The notes beneath the pieces were generated by a model. It did no database searches, had not been told where the DNA came from, and saw only the letters and a program-made list of their open reading frames with translations. From Longimicrobiales bacterium (GTDB lineage Bacteria; Gemmatimonadota; Gemmatimonadetes; Longimicrobiales; RSA9), in contig DATHUY010000033.1 of the NCBI GenBank assembly GCA_035461765.1, positions 1 through 51,206 of the forward strand: DNA of 51,206 nucleotides. Reading direction: 5' to 3'. Position 1 is the stretch's first letter. Every line of letters starts with the position of its first letter. Below are positions 7,906 to 15,781 of this stretch, one piece after another. A program made the translations under genes and the position numbers.

Positions 7906-9634
7906 TCTTCCTCTTTCTTTCGTCGAGCCAGGCTTCGACATCCTGGAGCGGCCATGCATTGATCACTTCATCACGCGTCAGGGAGGCCTTGCGCGCGATG
8001 TTGACACCGTAGCGGACTGTACGCATGCCATTGACCGAATGTGCGTCCGGATTGATGGCGGTGCGGACGCCGAGAGCGCGCGCTTTCGGCCAGTGCTGCC
8101 ACGACATGTCGAGACGGTGCGGGTCGGCATTGATCTCGATGGCCGCACCGGCCGCAGCGGCGCGCTCAATGACCTCGTCGAGATCCACGTCGTACCCGTC
8201 GCGGATGAGGAGCAGTCGACCGCGCGCGTGACCGAGCATGGTCAGCCGCCGGTCGGACACCGCACGGCACATGCGCGCAGTCATCACGCCGCGCTCCATC
8301 CGAAACAGCGAATGAACGGATCCGACCACGTAGTCGAACGTCTCGAGGACACCCGGCTGATCGGAGTAGTCGAGACGTCCATCGGCCAGGATATCGGCTT
8401 CCACTCCCTTGAAGAGTCTGAGCTCGCTGGCGCGCCCGCGGTTCCATGCATCGATCTCGCGCTGCTGCCGCACGATCTGCGCGGGCGACAGCCCGCCGGC
8501 GTAGCCCGCGTTCTGCGAATGATCGGCGATACCCAGATAGCGCCAGCCGAGGGCGAGCGCACCTTCCGCCATCTCGGCGACCGTGGCCTTGCCGTCGCTG
8601 TGCGTCGTGTGACAGTGGAAGCAGCCGCGCAGATCATCCAGCTCGACCAGGCGCGGCAGCGCGTGATCACGCGCGAGCGACACCTCCTCGCCGGTTTCGC
8701 GCAATTCGGGCGGCACGGTCTGGAGACCGAGTGCGTCATAGATCGCGCGCTCATCCACCGCCTCGAGCAGTGCGTCGCCGTCGCGCAGGCCGAGTGGCGT
8801 GAGGGCGACGCCACGCCCAGCCGCCACGCCCGCGAGCGCAGCGATGTGTGCGGCGGATCCCGTCATGTGCAGCAGCGCAGCGCCGAGATGGTCGGGCGTC
8901 GTGAGGCACACTTCGACGGCAAGGCCGTCGCCGAAGCGGCCGCGCACGACTCGATCGTCGCCCTCGTACCACATCAGGCCGGCTGCGGATCGGATGCGGG
9001 CCGCGACGTTCGCCGGTCCGCCGCGGACGACGCTCACGAGAGATACACCGTCCACGATCTCCAGGCCGCGTCTCAGCTCGCCGGCAATGTACGTCCGCTC
9101 CACACCGCTGAGCGCGTCGAGGAAGCCAGCCAGCCGCAGGGCGGCCTCCTCTGCCTGATGGTAGCGCCGCCGCCCCGCCAGTCCGCGCGCGAACGCGATC
9201 CCATCGAGGATGCGCTGCTGAGTTCGTTCGCCGAAGCCGCGCACAGTCGCGATCCGCCCGCTGCGGGCGGCCGCCTCGAGTGCGTCCAGATCCGACACGC
9301 CCAGCACGGTATGGAGCTGCGCGATCTTTTTCGGTCCCAGACCCGACACGCGCAGCAGCTCCCGCATGCCGGAAGGTGCACGCTCCCGCAGATCGAGATG
9401 GTACCGGGATTCGCCCGTGACGATCAGCTCCTCCATGACCCGCGCGGTCGCCGGCCCGATGCCCGGTACGTCGCGCAGCTCGCCCGATGCCAGCAGCGCC
9501 GTCGGGTCCCGCTCCGTTTTCTCGAGCGCACGTGCCGCCGTGCGGAACGCGCGTGCCTTGAACCGGTTGTCTCCGGTGGATTCCAGCAGCGTCGCGATCT
9601 CTTCGAGCACCATCGCGATCGCGTGCCTATCCAT
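7889..9634 (-). CDS. polX: PolX-family protein with degenerate polymerase domain and intact PHP domain
   Basis: A 581-residue family X DNA polymerase homologue. N-terminal helix-hairpin-helix motifs are clear (DVPGIGPATA at 55-64, VSGLGPKKIAQL at 96-107, VRGFGERTQQRIL at 131-143). The nucleotidyltransferase palm is recognisable, but its usual GSxRR...DIDLL reads AGELRRGLEIVDGVSLV (184-200), with Gly196 and Ser198 in place of both metal-binding Asp, and the third Asp replaced by Glu241. The C-terminal PHP nuclease/phosphatase domain keeps its metal ligands: H340, H342, D347, D371-H372, E412, H441, H469, D530 and H532. It probably acts as a nuclease or phosphatase in repair, not as a polymerase. 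The start at 9634 overlaps the previous gene by 8 bp; its end overlaps nth. Confidence 0.92.
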   Translation of the reverse strand: MDRHAIAMVLEEIATLLESTGDNRFKARAFRTAARALEKTERDPTALLASGELRDVPGIGPATARVMEELIVTGESRYHLDLRERAPSGMRELLRVSGLGPKKIAQLHTVLGVSDLDALEAAARSGRIATVRGFGERTQQRILDGIAFARGLAGRRRYHQAEEAALRLAGFLDALSGVERTYIAGELRRGLEIVDGVSLVSVVRGGPANVAARIRSAAGLMWYEGDDRVVRGRFGDGLAVEVCLTTPDHLGAALLHMTGSAAHIAALAGVAAGRGVALTPLGLRDGDALLEAVDERAIYDALGLQTVPPELRETGEEVSLARDHALPRLVELDDLRGCFHCHTTHSDGKATVAEMAEGALALGWRYLGIADHSQNAGYAGGLSPAQIVRQQREIDAWNRGRASELRLFKGVEADILADGRLDYSDQPGVLETFDYVVGSVHSLFRMERGVMTARMCRAVSDRRLTMLGHARGRLLLIRDGYDVDLDEVIERAAAAGAAIEINADPHRLDMSWQHWPKARALGVRTAINPDAHSVNGMRTVRYGVNIARKASLTRDEVINAWPLQDVEAWLDERKRKSGEAN

Positions 9635-10397
9635 CTGCGGGAACGTGTACCAGCTCGCCGGCCTCCTCCGCGCTCGACCACTGCAGGGTCGGATCCGCGA
9701 TGGCGGCAAAGCACCGCGCCGCCAGCTTGAGCGCTTCGGCGCCTGTGGTGATGGCGTGATATCCCTGCAGCTCCCCGCCCGGCAGCACGTTCGCGAAATC
9801 TTCACCCTCCGGCCGCGCCTGCACCGTCGCCCACTCCGACAGCTGCGCCGCCGCATCGAGGGAGAGATCGAACAGGCTCAGACCGGGCCGACCGGGCCGC
9901 AGACCGAGCGCGAACAGGAGATCCAGACGCTCGGTCGCGCCCGGTTCCCCGGCGGCGGGTGCGCTCCAGAAGAAGCCGTCCACCGGCTCCGGCGCCGCCT
10001 GGTCCGACACGCGAGCCCAGAGCAGGTTCCGCGGCAGCTGCAGGTACCCCGCCGCGGCGGGCGCGCGCGGCTCGGCCGGCAGCGGAGCATCCGCCGCAAT
10101 GACGGCGCGCACCATGGAATCCGGGATGCGATAGATCCGGCGGCCGTGGCGCCAGTAGCGATACGCGCTGAACAGGAGTGCACTCACCTGTGCAACGACG
10201 TCCTTGCCGCCCTCCGGTGGTGTCATTTCATGCAGGAGCTCGCCGGCGGCCGGCAGCATGAAGAGCTGCTGCGGAGCGACGGCGTCATGCGCGTCCGCCT
10301 GCTCGCGCACGGTCTCGAAACGCGCCTGGTCGAACACGTCCGGACCGAATATCAGCTGGTATGGCGAAATGCGGGCTGTGTCGGATGAATCAGTCAT
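9627..10397 (-). CDS. Hypothetical protein in the polX-nth operon
   Basis: A 256-residue soluble protein with no signal peptide or membrane helix and no motif I recognise. Features that look conserved include SPYQLIFGPDVFDQARF near the N-terminus, a helical stretch ALLFSAYRYWRHGRRIYRIP, an aromatic GYLQLPRNLLWARV strand, and a C-terminal helix ALKLAARCFAAIADP. Its stop overlaps the polX start by 8 bp, so it is translated with a repair protein. It starts 38 bp after the metallopeptidase stop. Function unknown. Confidence 0.72.
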   Translation of the reverse strand: MTDSSDTARISPYQLIFGPDVFDQARFETVREQADAHDAVAPQQLFMLPAAGELLHEMTPPEGGKDVVAQVSALLFSAYRYWRHGRRIYRIPDSMVRAVIAADAPLPAEPRAPAAAGYLQLPRNLLWARVSDQAAPEPVDGFFWSAPAAGEPGATERLDLLFALGLRPGRPGLSLFDLSLDAAAQLSEWATVQARPEGEDFANVLPGGELQGYHAITTGAEALKLAARCFAAIADPTLQWSSAEEAGELVHVPADG

Positions 10398-10435
10398 GCC
10401 TGCATACTAGCGCCATGCGGCGCGTCAGGCACCCG

Positions 10436-11146
10436 TCAGACTGCAGTTGCGCGGACGTCATGCTCCGCCACGGACGGTGCACGGGGGCGAAGCAGGCCAC
10501 GGAGCGCCTGCAACCACCCGCCGCGCCGGACGGCGACCAGATGCAGTGCGCCCGGCGCATCGTGAATACCCTCACTGATGGTGAGAAACGTCACGTCGGC
10601 AGATTCGGCCGGCACACCCACGCGATAGCTCCGGCCATGCCACTCGAACGTGATGTGCCGCGCCCCCGTCCAATCCACTTCCAGGAAGAACTCGTCCTCC
10701 ACCCTGAGCCAGCCGCCGGTTGCCGGCACGCCATGCCGGAAGAACAGTGGATCGAAGGATTCACCCTCATAGCGCCGGTAATTCTCATCCGCGGCGTAGT
10801 CCATGTCGATGAGGGCGTCATCATGCGCGAGCGACTCCAGATGATGCTGCAGCTCATGCGTCAGCGTCTCCCACAGCTCGACTTCCCAGTCGAACGTGGC
10901 ATCCTGCCTCGACAGCCGGAAGAAGGAGCCGTAGTACAGGACTACGACGGAACGGGTCGTCTCGGCACTGCCGAAGTCGGACGGGTAGCTCTCCGTGATG
11001 CATTCGCCGAGCGTGTAGACATCCGCGAGCGTGTCATGGGCCAGTGCGGCCCGCTCGATACGGAGGCCGTCCACCCCCGCGCGATACTCGGAAGGTATAC
11101 GCTCCCATTCCTGCCAGGCGCGCTTCTCGAACTCCTCGAACGTCAC
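10436..11146 (-). CDS. Zincin-like metallopeptidase family protein
   Basis: A 236-residue protein carrying a zinc-protease motif H97-E98-L-Q-H101-H102 in TLTHELQHHLESLAHDD, with acidic residues following at the place where the third ligand of minimal zincins usually lies. The N-terminal part (EEFEKRAWQEWERIP) resembles the small metallopeptidases once called DUF1025, such as the TTHA0227 type, although this protein is longer and has an added beta-rich C-terminal half (WLRVEDEFFLEVDW, HITFEWHGRSYRVG). No signal peptide, so it is cytoplasmic. It begins 3 nt after the transporter stop. Target unknown. Confidence 0.78.
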   Translation of the reverse strand: MTFEEFEKRAWQEWERIPSEYRAGVDGLRIERAALAHDTLADVYTLGECITESYPSDFGSAETTRSVVVLYYGSFFRLSRQDATFDWEVELWETLTHELQHHLESLAHDDALIDMDYAADENYRRYEGESFDPLFFRHGVPATGGWLRVEDEFFLEVDWTGARHITFEWHGRSYRVGVPAESADVTFLTISEGIHDAPGALHLVAVRRGGWLQALRGLLRPRAPSVAEHDVRATAV

Positions 11147-11149
11147 GGT

Positions 11150-12610
11150 TCACGGAATGGTGAGGATGGGATTCTCCTCCTCGTGCGGCGCCACCGTGCC
11201 GGCCCTGCGCGCCAGCCAGCCGTTGATGGCGAGGAAGAACGTGAGCGCGACGGCGAACTGCAGTGCCATGTTCGCCCAGCCGAACGCGCCCCATTTCTCC
11301 TCGCCCCGGACCTGCCAGACCCACCAGCCGACCAGGACCAGGGCCTGCACCACGACCAGGCGGATCGCCCAATCCCACCACGCACCGATGCGAATGTCGG
11401 AGTCGCCGGTATTGATGAACGATGCGCGGAACTTCGTTACCCCGTGACGCAGCACGGCGATGGCGAAGAACAGACCGGAGACCATCAGCCCGACGCCCCA
11501 GACGAAGTCCTGGTTAGCAAAGACGTCGGCGTTGAGCGCGGACGGCACACCCAGTCCAAACCCCAGCACTCCGATCATCGTGATCGCGCGGCCGCGCGAC
11601 ACGCCCATGTCCTGAAGCACGCGCGTCGCCAGCTCGAGCATCGAGATGAGGCTCGTCATGGCCGCGAAGAACAGGGCGGCGAAGAACAGCACCATGAACA
11701 CCGATCCCGCGGGCATGCGTGCAAACAGCTGCGGGACCCAGATGAACGTGAGCCCCTCATTGCCCGCGCCGACGATCTGCGTTGCCGCATCCGGCATCAG
11801 CGAGAACACGGTACACAGTACCATGATACCGGCGAGCAGTGAGACGGTGTTGTTGCCGAAGCCCAGGATGAACGCATTGAGCGCCGTATCTTCACGCCGT
11901 CGCATGTACACCGCGTACGTGAGGATCAGACCCCAGCCCGCGCCGGTGTCCCAGGCGTTCTGCGTGAGCGCCTGCAGCCAGATCTGCGGATTGCTCAGAC
12001 CTTCCCACGTCGGCGTGAACAGGAACTCGAGCCCGCGCTCCGCGCCCGGCAGTGTCACAGCCCGAATGGCCAGGACAATGACGAGCACGAACAGACTCGG
12101 GATGAGCAGGCGCGCGGCCGCCTCGATGCCGCGGACTCCGCGCGCGACCACGAAGATACCGATCGCAAGTGCCAGCCCCTGGAACAGGACCGCCGCCCAC
12201 GTATAGGAGAAGCCCTCCCACAGCGCACCCGGCTCCGCGCCGCCCAGCTCCCCGGTCAGGGCCGCCAGCGTGTAGCGGATCGTCCACCCCGCGACAACCG
12301 CGTAGTAGAACATGATCGCGATCGCCGTCCACGCCACCCACGCGCCCATCCACGCATAGCGCTTCCCCATCAGTCGCGCGAACGCACCCACCGGTCCCGC
12401 CCGTGTCGCCTTGCCCATCGAGAACTCGATAAGTATCAGCGGCACCGACCACAACAGCAGGAACACCACCCATGCGACGAGGAACGAGCCGCCGCCGTTC
12501 GTCGCAGCCACCCGCGGGAACCGCCAGATGTTGCCCGTGCCGACCGCCATGCCGAGCATGGCCACCAGCATCCCCCACCGGGTGGAGAACTGCTCAAACC
12601 GCTCAGACAA
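11150..12610 (-). CDS. Sodium-dependent transporter, NSS (SNF) family
   Basis: A 486-residue polytopic protein with about 11-12 membrane helices. Helix 1 shows the NSS signature WGMLVAMLGMAVGTGNIWRFP, with the unwound stretch that binds sodium and substrate as in LeuT. Further family marks include the NGGGSFLVAW segment and the helix 6 region around FIWVPQLFARMPAGSVF. It would import an amino acid or similar organic molecule with sodium. The ATG at 12610 is the natural family start. It is the first gene of the minus-strand unit that continues through the metallopeptidase, polX and nth. A MetS-like small subunit is found 11 kb away, not next door. Confidence 0.92.
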   Translation of the reverse strand: MSERFEQFSTRWGMLVAMLGMAVGTGNIWRFPRVAATNGGGSFLVAWVVFLLLWSVPLILIEFSMGKATRAGPVGAFARLMGKRYAWMGAWVAWTAIAIMFYYAVVAGWTIRYTLAALTGELGGAEPGALWEGFSYTWAAVLFQGLALAIGIFVVARGVRGIEAAARLLIPSLFVLVIVLAIRAVTLPGAERGLEFLFTPTWEGLSNPQIWLQALTQNAWDTGAGWGLILTYAVYMRRREDTALNAFILGFGNNTVSLLAGIMVLCTVFSLMPDAATQIVGAGNEGLTFIWVPQLFARMPAGSVFMVLFFAALFFAAMTSLISMLELATRVLQDMGVSRGRAITMIGVLGFGLGVPSALNADVFANQDFVWGVGLMVSGLFFAIAVLRHGVTKFRASFINTGDSDIRIGAWWDWAIRLVVVQALVLVGWWVWQVRGEEKWGAFGWANMALQFAVALTFFLAINGWLARRAGTVAPHEEENPILTIP

Positions 12611-12665
12611 CGTCGCCTCCGCATTCTGGAGAACTGGAGAAAATCAGGAACGGATCCAACGGCTG

Positions 12666-12903
12666 TTCACCACAGAGCACTCGGAGCACACAGAGAACGG
12701 ATAAACATCAAATTTTCCATATGGCGCATGCTGAGCGTCCGGTTGCGTATCATGCAGCGTGTCGGCCAGGCAGTGTGTTTACGCCCGGGGTATTCTCGTC
12801 ACTGAAACGGGAATCCTCGTCAGGCCGGCTCACCGCCGGATCGCCGCCGCCGAGCCGGCTCCGTAGAACCGAACAATCCGTTCTCTGAGTGCTCTGTGGT
12901 GAA
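12666..12903. repeat. Element bounded by inverted CACAGAG-type repeats
   Basis: The left arm (12666-12700) begins TTCACCACAGAGCACTC and ends AGAGAACGG. The right arm (12878-12903) is the reverse complement of the same sequence except that it lacks a 9-bp insert, GGAGCACAC, present in the left arm. About 177 bp lie between them, including an AT-rich patch at 12701-12721 and an inner 8-bp stem (12824-12831 with 12852-12859). No protein is credibly encoded. It could be a small non-autonomous mobile element or a REP-type repeat pair. It fills the gap between glyRS and the NSS transporter. Confidence 0.65.
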
Positions 12904-12921
12904 TGAAAACCCCTGCCTCGT

Positions 12922-14259
12922 TCACCCGAGCCGCGCTCGTATGTATTCGACGATGCCATCGGCTGCGACCCTCTCCTGTTCGAGCGTATCGCGGTCGCGG
13001 ACGGTCACGGTGTTGGCGGACGTGCTCTCGCCGTCCACGGTGATCGCGAACGGGGTGCCGGCTTCGTCGAGGCGGCGGTAGCGTTTGCCGATGGAGCCGC
13101 TGTCGTCATGGAAGGAATTGATCCCGGCGGCGCGGAACGACTTCTGGATGCGCTCGGCCATCTCGGGCATGCCATCTTTCTTCACGAGCGGCAGCACCGC
13201 GACCTTGACGGGGGCGAGACGCGGGTGGAGTCGCATGACCACTCGCTGTTCGCCCTCGATCTCCTCCTCGTGGTACGCGTCGGCGAGCACGGCAAGCACG
13301 ACACGGCCGACGCCGACTGCGGTCTCGATCACGTAGGGCAGATAACGCTTGCTGCGATCGACGGGATCGACGTATTCCTGCTTGCGACCCGAGTACTCCT
13401 GGTGCCGCCTCAGGTCGAAGTCGGTGCGGTTATGTACGCCCTCGAACTCCTGCCAGCCGAACGGGAACTCGTACTGGATGTCGAACGCCTTCTTGGCATA
13501 GTGCGCGAGCGCGTCCGGACCGTGCTCGTCGAAGCGCAGCTTTTCCGCGCGGATGCCGAGCGACTGCACCCATTCCATCCGCTGCGCCTTCCAGTACTCG
13601 AACCAGTCGTCATCCGTGCCGGGCTCGACGAAGAACTGCATCTCCATCTGCTCGAACTCGCGTGTCCGGAAGATGAAGTTGCCCGGCGTGATCTCATTAC
13701 GGAACGCCTTGCCGATCTGGGCGATGCCGAACGGCACCCGCTGCCGTGTGCTGGTCGCGACATTGTGGAAGTTCACGTAACTGCCCTGCGCGGTCTCCGG
13801 CCGCAGATATACCACGGCGGCGGAGTCCTCGACCGGCCCCATAAACGTTTTGAACATCAGGTTGAACTGGCGCGGCTCCGTCAATTCGCAGTCCGTGTGC
13901 TCACCAGGCCTGCGGCTCGGCTTGCGAGGACATTGTGCATTTTCCATCTGGTCGGCTCGAAAGCGGGCCTTGCAGGTGCGGCAATCGATCAGCGGGTCGG
14001 TGAACCCGGCGACGTGACCGCTCGCCTCCCATACGCGCGGATGCATGAGGATGGCCGCATCCAGCCCCTCGACGTCGTCACGCTCATGAACCATTGAGCG
14101 CCACCACGCCTCCTTGACATTGCGCTGCAGCTCGACGCCGAGCGGACCGTAGTCCCAGACGGACCCGGTGCCGCCATATATCTCCGAAGACTGGAAGACG
14201 TAGCCGCGCCGCTTGCACAGCGACACCAGCTTCTCCATCAGGTCTGAACCGTTCGACAT
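12922..14259 (-). CDS. glyQS: Glycyl-tRNA synthetase, dimeric class II type
   Basis: Charges tRNA-Gly with glycine in the cytoplasm. The 445-residue length and layout fit the single-chain alpha2 enzyme rather than the alpha/beta GlyQ-GlyS form. Visible marks: the N-terminal LVSLCKRRGYVFQSSEIYGG, YGPLGVELQRNVKEAWW, the class II motif 2 region FRNEITPGNFIFRTREFEQME, the motif 3 region near AVGVGRVVLAVL, and an HGxx-type anticodon-binding domain from about residue 350 (LAPVKVAVLPL). A Cys pair (CRTCKARF) with a later Cys probably forms the zinc-binding insertion. The ATG at 14259 starts exactly where family homology begins; the open frame extends upstream without similarity. Confidence 0.96.
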   Translation of the reverse strand: MSNGSDLMEKLVSLCKRRGYVFQSSEIYGGTGSVWDYGPLGVELQRNVKEAWWRSMVHERDDVEGLDAAILMHPRVWEASGHVAGFTDPLIDCRTCKARFRADQMENAQCPRKPSRRPGEHTDCELTEPRQFNLMFKTFMGPVEDSAAVVYLRPETAQGSYVNFHNVATSTRQRVPFGIAQIGKAFRNEITPGNFIFRTREFEQMEMQFFVEPGTDDDWFEYWKAQRMEWVQSLGIRAEKLRFDEHGPDALAHYAKKAFDIQYEFPFGWQEFEGVHNRTDFDLRRHQEYSGRKQEYVDPVDRSKRYLPYVIETAVGVGRVVLAVLADAYHEEEIEGEQRVVMRLHPRLAPVKVAVLPLVKKDGMPEMAERIQKSFRAAGINSFHDDSGSIGKRYRRLDEAGTPFAITVDGESTSANTVTVRDRDTLEQERVAADGIVEYIRARLG

Positions 14260-14548
14260 GTGCTCGTATCTGGTTGGTGAGAGCGCCCCCCGCACGGACG
14301 CAGCCGCAAAGTAGGGCGGCGGGCGAGGGGCAGCAACGTGCGGCGAGTGGCCTATCAGGCCGGTGACGTCTGCCGTCGCAGCCGAGGCGCAGGGGCCAGG
14401 GGCCGTGGGCCCCGGATGACCGATCGGAAGATCGGGAGGATTTCCGTCGCGGGACACGACCGACAGGGCGGCGGCCGGGAAGAAGGAGGACGCTTCCCGG
14501 CTCTCGGCCGCCGCACACGCAGCGTGTGCCACGCGGCGCGGCCGCAGG

Positions 14549-14872
14549 TCACGTTCTCTGGCGCGGCTCCGCGGCGCAGGTCTCTTCCAGCCATCCGGTC
14601 TCGATCCGGAACAGACCGACGCGCTGCGCAGTGACGACGTATCCTACCCACAGCATCACACCGCCGAATGCGATAACGCCGATCAGGCCGGATCCCACGA
14701 TCGTGCACAGTGACCCGAAAACGAACATCATCACGGCCACGCCGATCATGCCTGCGTCGTACTCGCCGTCGTTCACCCGGCGACCGCGTGCCACCGCGAG
14801 TGCTGAGCCCGTTCCCGCGAAGCCGATCACGGCAAAGACGAGGAGAACCATCTGTAATCCGGCGGTCATCAT
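14549..14872 (-). CDS. Small three-helix membrane protein
   Basis: A 107-residue protein with three hydrophobic segments (MVLLVFAVIGFAGTGSALAV, MIGVAVMMFVFGSLCTIVG and LIGVIAFGGVMLWVGYVV) separated by short polar loops. A strong AAGGAGG lies about 7 nt before the ATG at 14872, so the gene is well supported. No family recognised. It is on the same strand as, and upstream of, glyRS, with 290 bp between them, and downstream of the small genes at 15003-15610. It may form its own transcript, because a terminator at 14954-14981 separates it from them. Confidence 0.75.
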   Translation of the reverse strand: MMTAGLQMVLLVFAVIGFAGTGSALAVARGRRVNDGEYDAGMIGVAVMMFVFGSLCTIVGSGLIGVIAFGGVMLWVGYVVTAQRVGLFRIETGWLEETCAAEPRQRT

Positions 14873-14953
14873 GACGCGCCTCCTTCCTGCTTACAACTCC
14901 ATACCTCCACTCCGGACTGTTCACAGGAGCAAGAATGGAACCAGTTCCGGATG

Positions 14954-14981
14954 AAAAAAAGGGCCGCTCCCGCAGCCCCTT
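14954..14981 (-). terminator. Rho-independent terminator of the 15003-15272 gene
   Basis: On the minus strand, GGGGCTGC and GCGGCCCT form an 8-bp stem (including G-T wobbles) around the loop GGGA, extended by A-T pairs and followed by seven T residues (plus-strand A-run at 14954-14960). It lies about 22 bp after the stop of the 89-residue gene. A textbook intrinsic terminator. Confidence 0.88.
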
Positions 14982-15002
14982 CCCGTTTTCCCCACACGGC
15001 CC

Positions 15003-15272
15003 TCAGCCGAGCGAATGCAGCACCTGTCTCAGCCGCTCCTCGGACACGTCGTGCGCGAGCGCCAGGACATCCGTCCTGCTGCGCCCGCGCAGCAGCGGGG
15101 CGCTCGCCCTCGCTCCGTCCAGCCGCTCGGACTCCCGATGGAACAGCAGCCGTCCGTGATAGGCGTCACTTTCCTGCCATGTCTCCACCATGACCCGCCA
15201 GAGCTTACCGGCTCCCGTGATGCGCCGGATCGACGCCCTGTGCCGACCTTCCGGCACCGGTTCCGTCATCAT
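15003..15272 (-). CDS. Hypothetical protein, 89 aa
   Basis: A small basic protein beginning MMTEPVPEGRHRASIRRI. The middle looks like a beta hairpin (KLWRVMVETWQESDAYHGRL, LLFHRES) and the C-terminus like a helix (DVSEERLRQVLHSLG). It has a strong GGAGG before the ATG pair at 15272 and an intrinsic terminator behind it, so it is a genuine single-gene unit. No family recognised; function unknown. Confidence 0.7.
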   Translation of the reverse strand: MMTEPVPEGRHRASIRRITGAGKLWRVMVETWQESDAYHGRLLFHRESERLDGARASAPLLRGRSRTDVLALAHDVSEERLRQVLHSLG

Positions 15273-15342
15273 GCGTCCTCCTCAGATGGTAACCGAATTG
15301 CCCCGTGGCAATCAGCATGCCGTCTGGGAAACGCATCCATAC

Positions 15343-15366
15343 GCACGGGCCGCGTGCGGCCCGTGC
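15343..15366 (-). terminator. 11-bp hairpin directly after the 80-aa HTH gene
   Basis: Positions 15343-15353 and 15356-15366 are perfect complements with only two bases between them, so the outer pairs form a stem with a short loop. It begins 2 bp after the stop codon of the minus-strand HTH gene. No T-run follows. Probable transcript end. Confidence 0.55.
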
Positions 15367-15367
15367 C

Positions 15368-15610
15368 TCAGTCCGTCCTGTCCTCTGCCTGCTGTCGCAA
15401 CTCCCGCGACAGCGCCAGCAGCTGCTGACCCCTGCGTTCCAGGCCGTCCGCCAGACGTTGCGCGCTGCTTCGGCTCGGACGCCGTCGACCGCTGCGCCAC
15501 GAGCGCAGGACGTCGTAGCTCAGCCCCGCGTCTGCGGCGAGCTGTCGCATCGCGAACGGCGCGTCGCGCAATACGCGTCGGATCGTCTCGCCGAGTGCTT
15601 CGGTTGTCAT
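15368..15610 (-). CDS. Small HTH (Xre-like) DNA-binding protein
   Basis: An 80-residue protein whose central part fits a helix-turn-helix: FAMRQLAADAGLSYDVLRSW followed by RSGRRRPSRSSAQRLADGL, as in Xre/Cro-type regulators, where the second helix reads DNA. The C-terminal helix (LLALSRELRQQAED) could dimerise. AAGAAGG precedes the ATG at 15610 at good spacing. It is monocistronic, between the mla operon and the 89-residue gene. Its targets are unknown. It could also be a short accessory regulator in which only the HTH is retained. Confidence 0.7.
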   Translation of the reverse strand: MTTEALGETIRRVLRDAPFAMRQLAADAGLSYDVLRSWRSGRRRPSRSSAQRLADGLERRGQQLLALSRELRQQAEDRTD

Positions 15611-15742
15611 GTCGCCTTCTTTCCCTGAATGATACCGCAGTCTAATTCGGGAGGGCGCGCGATTGCAGTCGATGCGGGGGGCCAGCTAGGTGGTGGTACA
15701 CAGCCTGGCGCCGTCGGCCAGGCGACAGCCGTCACGCCATCC

Positions 15743-15771
15743 GCACGGCGGGCATGCCAGGCCCGCCGTGC
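15743..15771 (-). terminator. 11-bp hairpin after the mla operon
   Basis: Positions 15743-15753 and 15761-15771 are perfect complements around a 7-nt loop (ATGCCAG), starting 10 bp after the stop of the mlaD-like gene on the minus strand. It is very GC-rich with no T-run. It most likely ends the mlaEFD transcript. Confidence 0.6.
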
Positions 15772-15781
15772 CCGAGGCAGA

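Noticed and set aside
8039-9730. A 563-codon plus-strand frame opposite PolX
   Set aside because: Antisense shadow of polX; no ribosome site and no recognisable fold.
10361-11842. A 493-codon plus-strand frame opposite the metallopeptidase and NSS transporter
   Set aside because: Spans two genuine opposite-strand genes and consists largely of charged low-complexity residues.
14260-14548. A T-box leader upstream of glycyl-tRNA synthetase
   Set aside because: Small stems exist (such as GGGGCC-GTG-GGCCCC near 14399-14413), but the T-box core and a glycine specifier arrangement are not visible.
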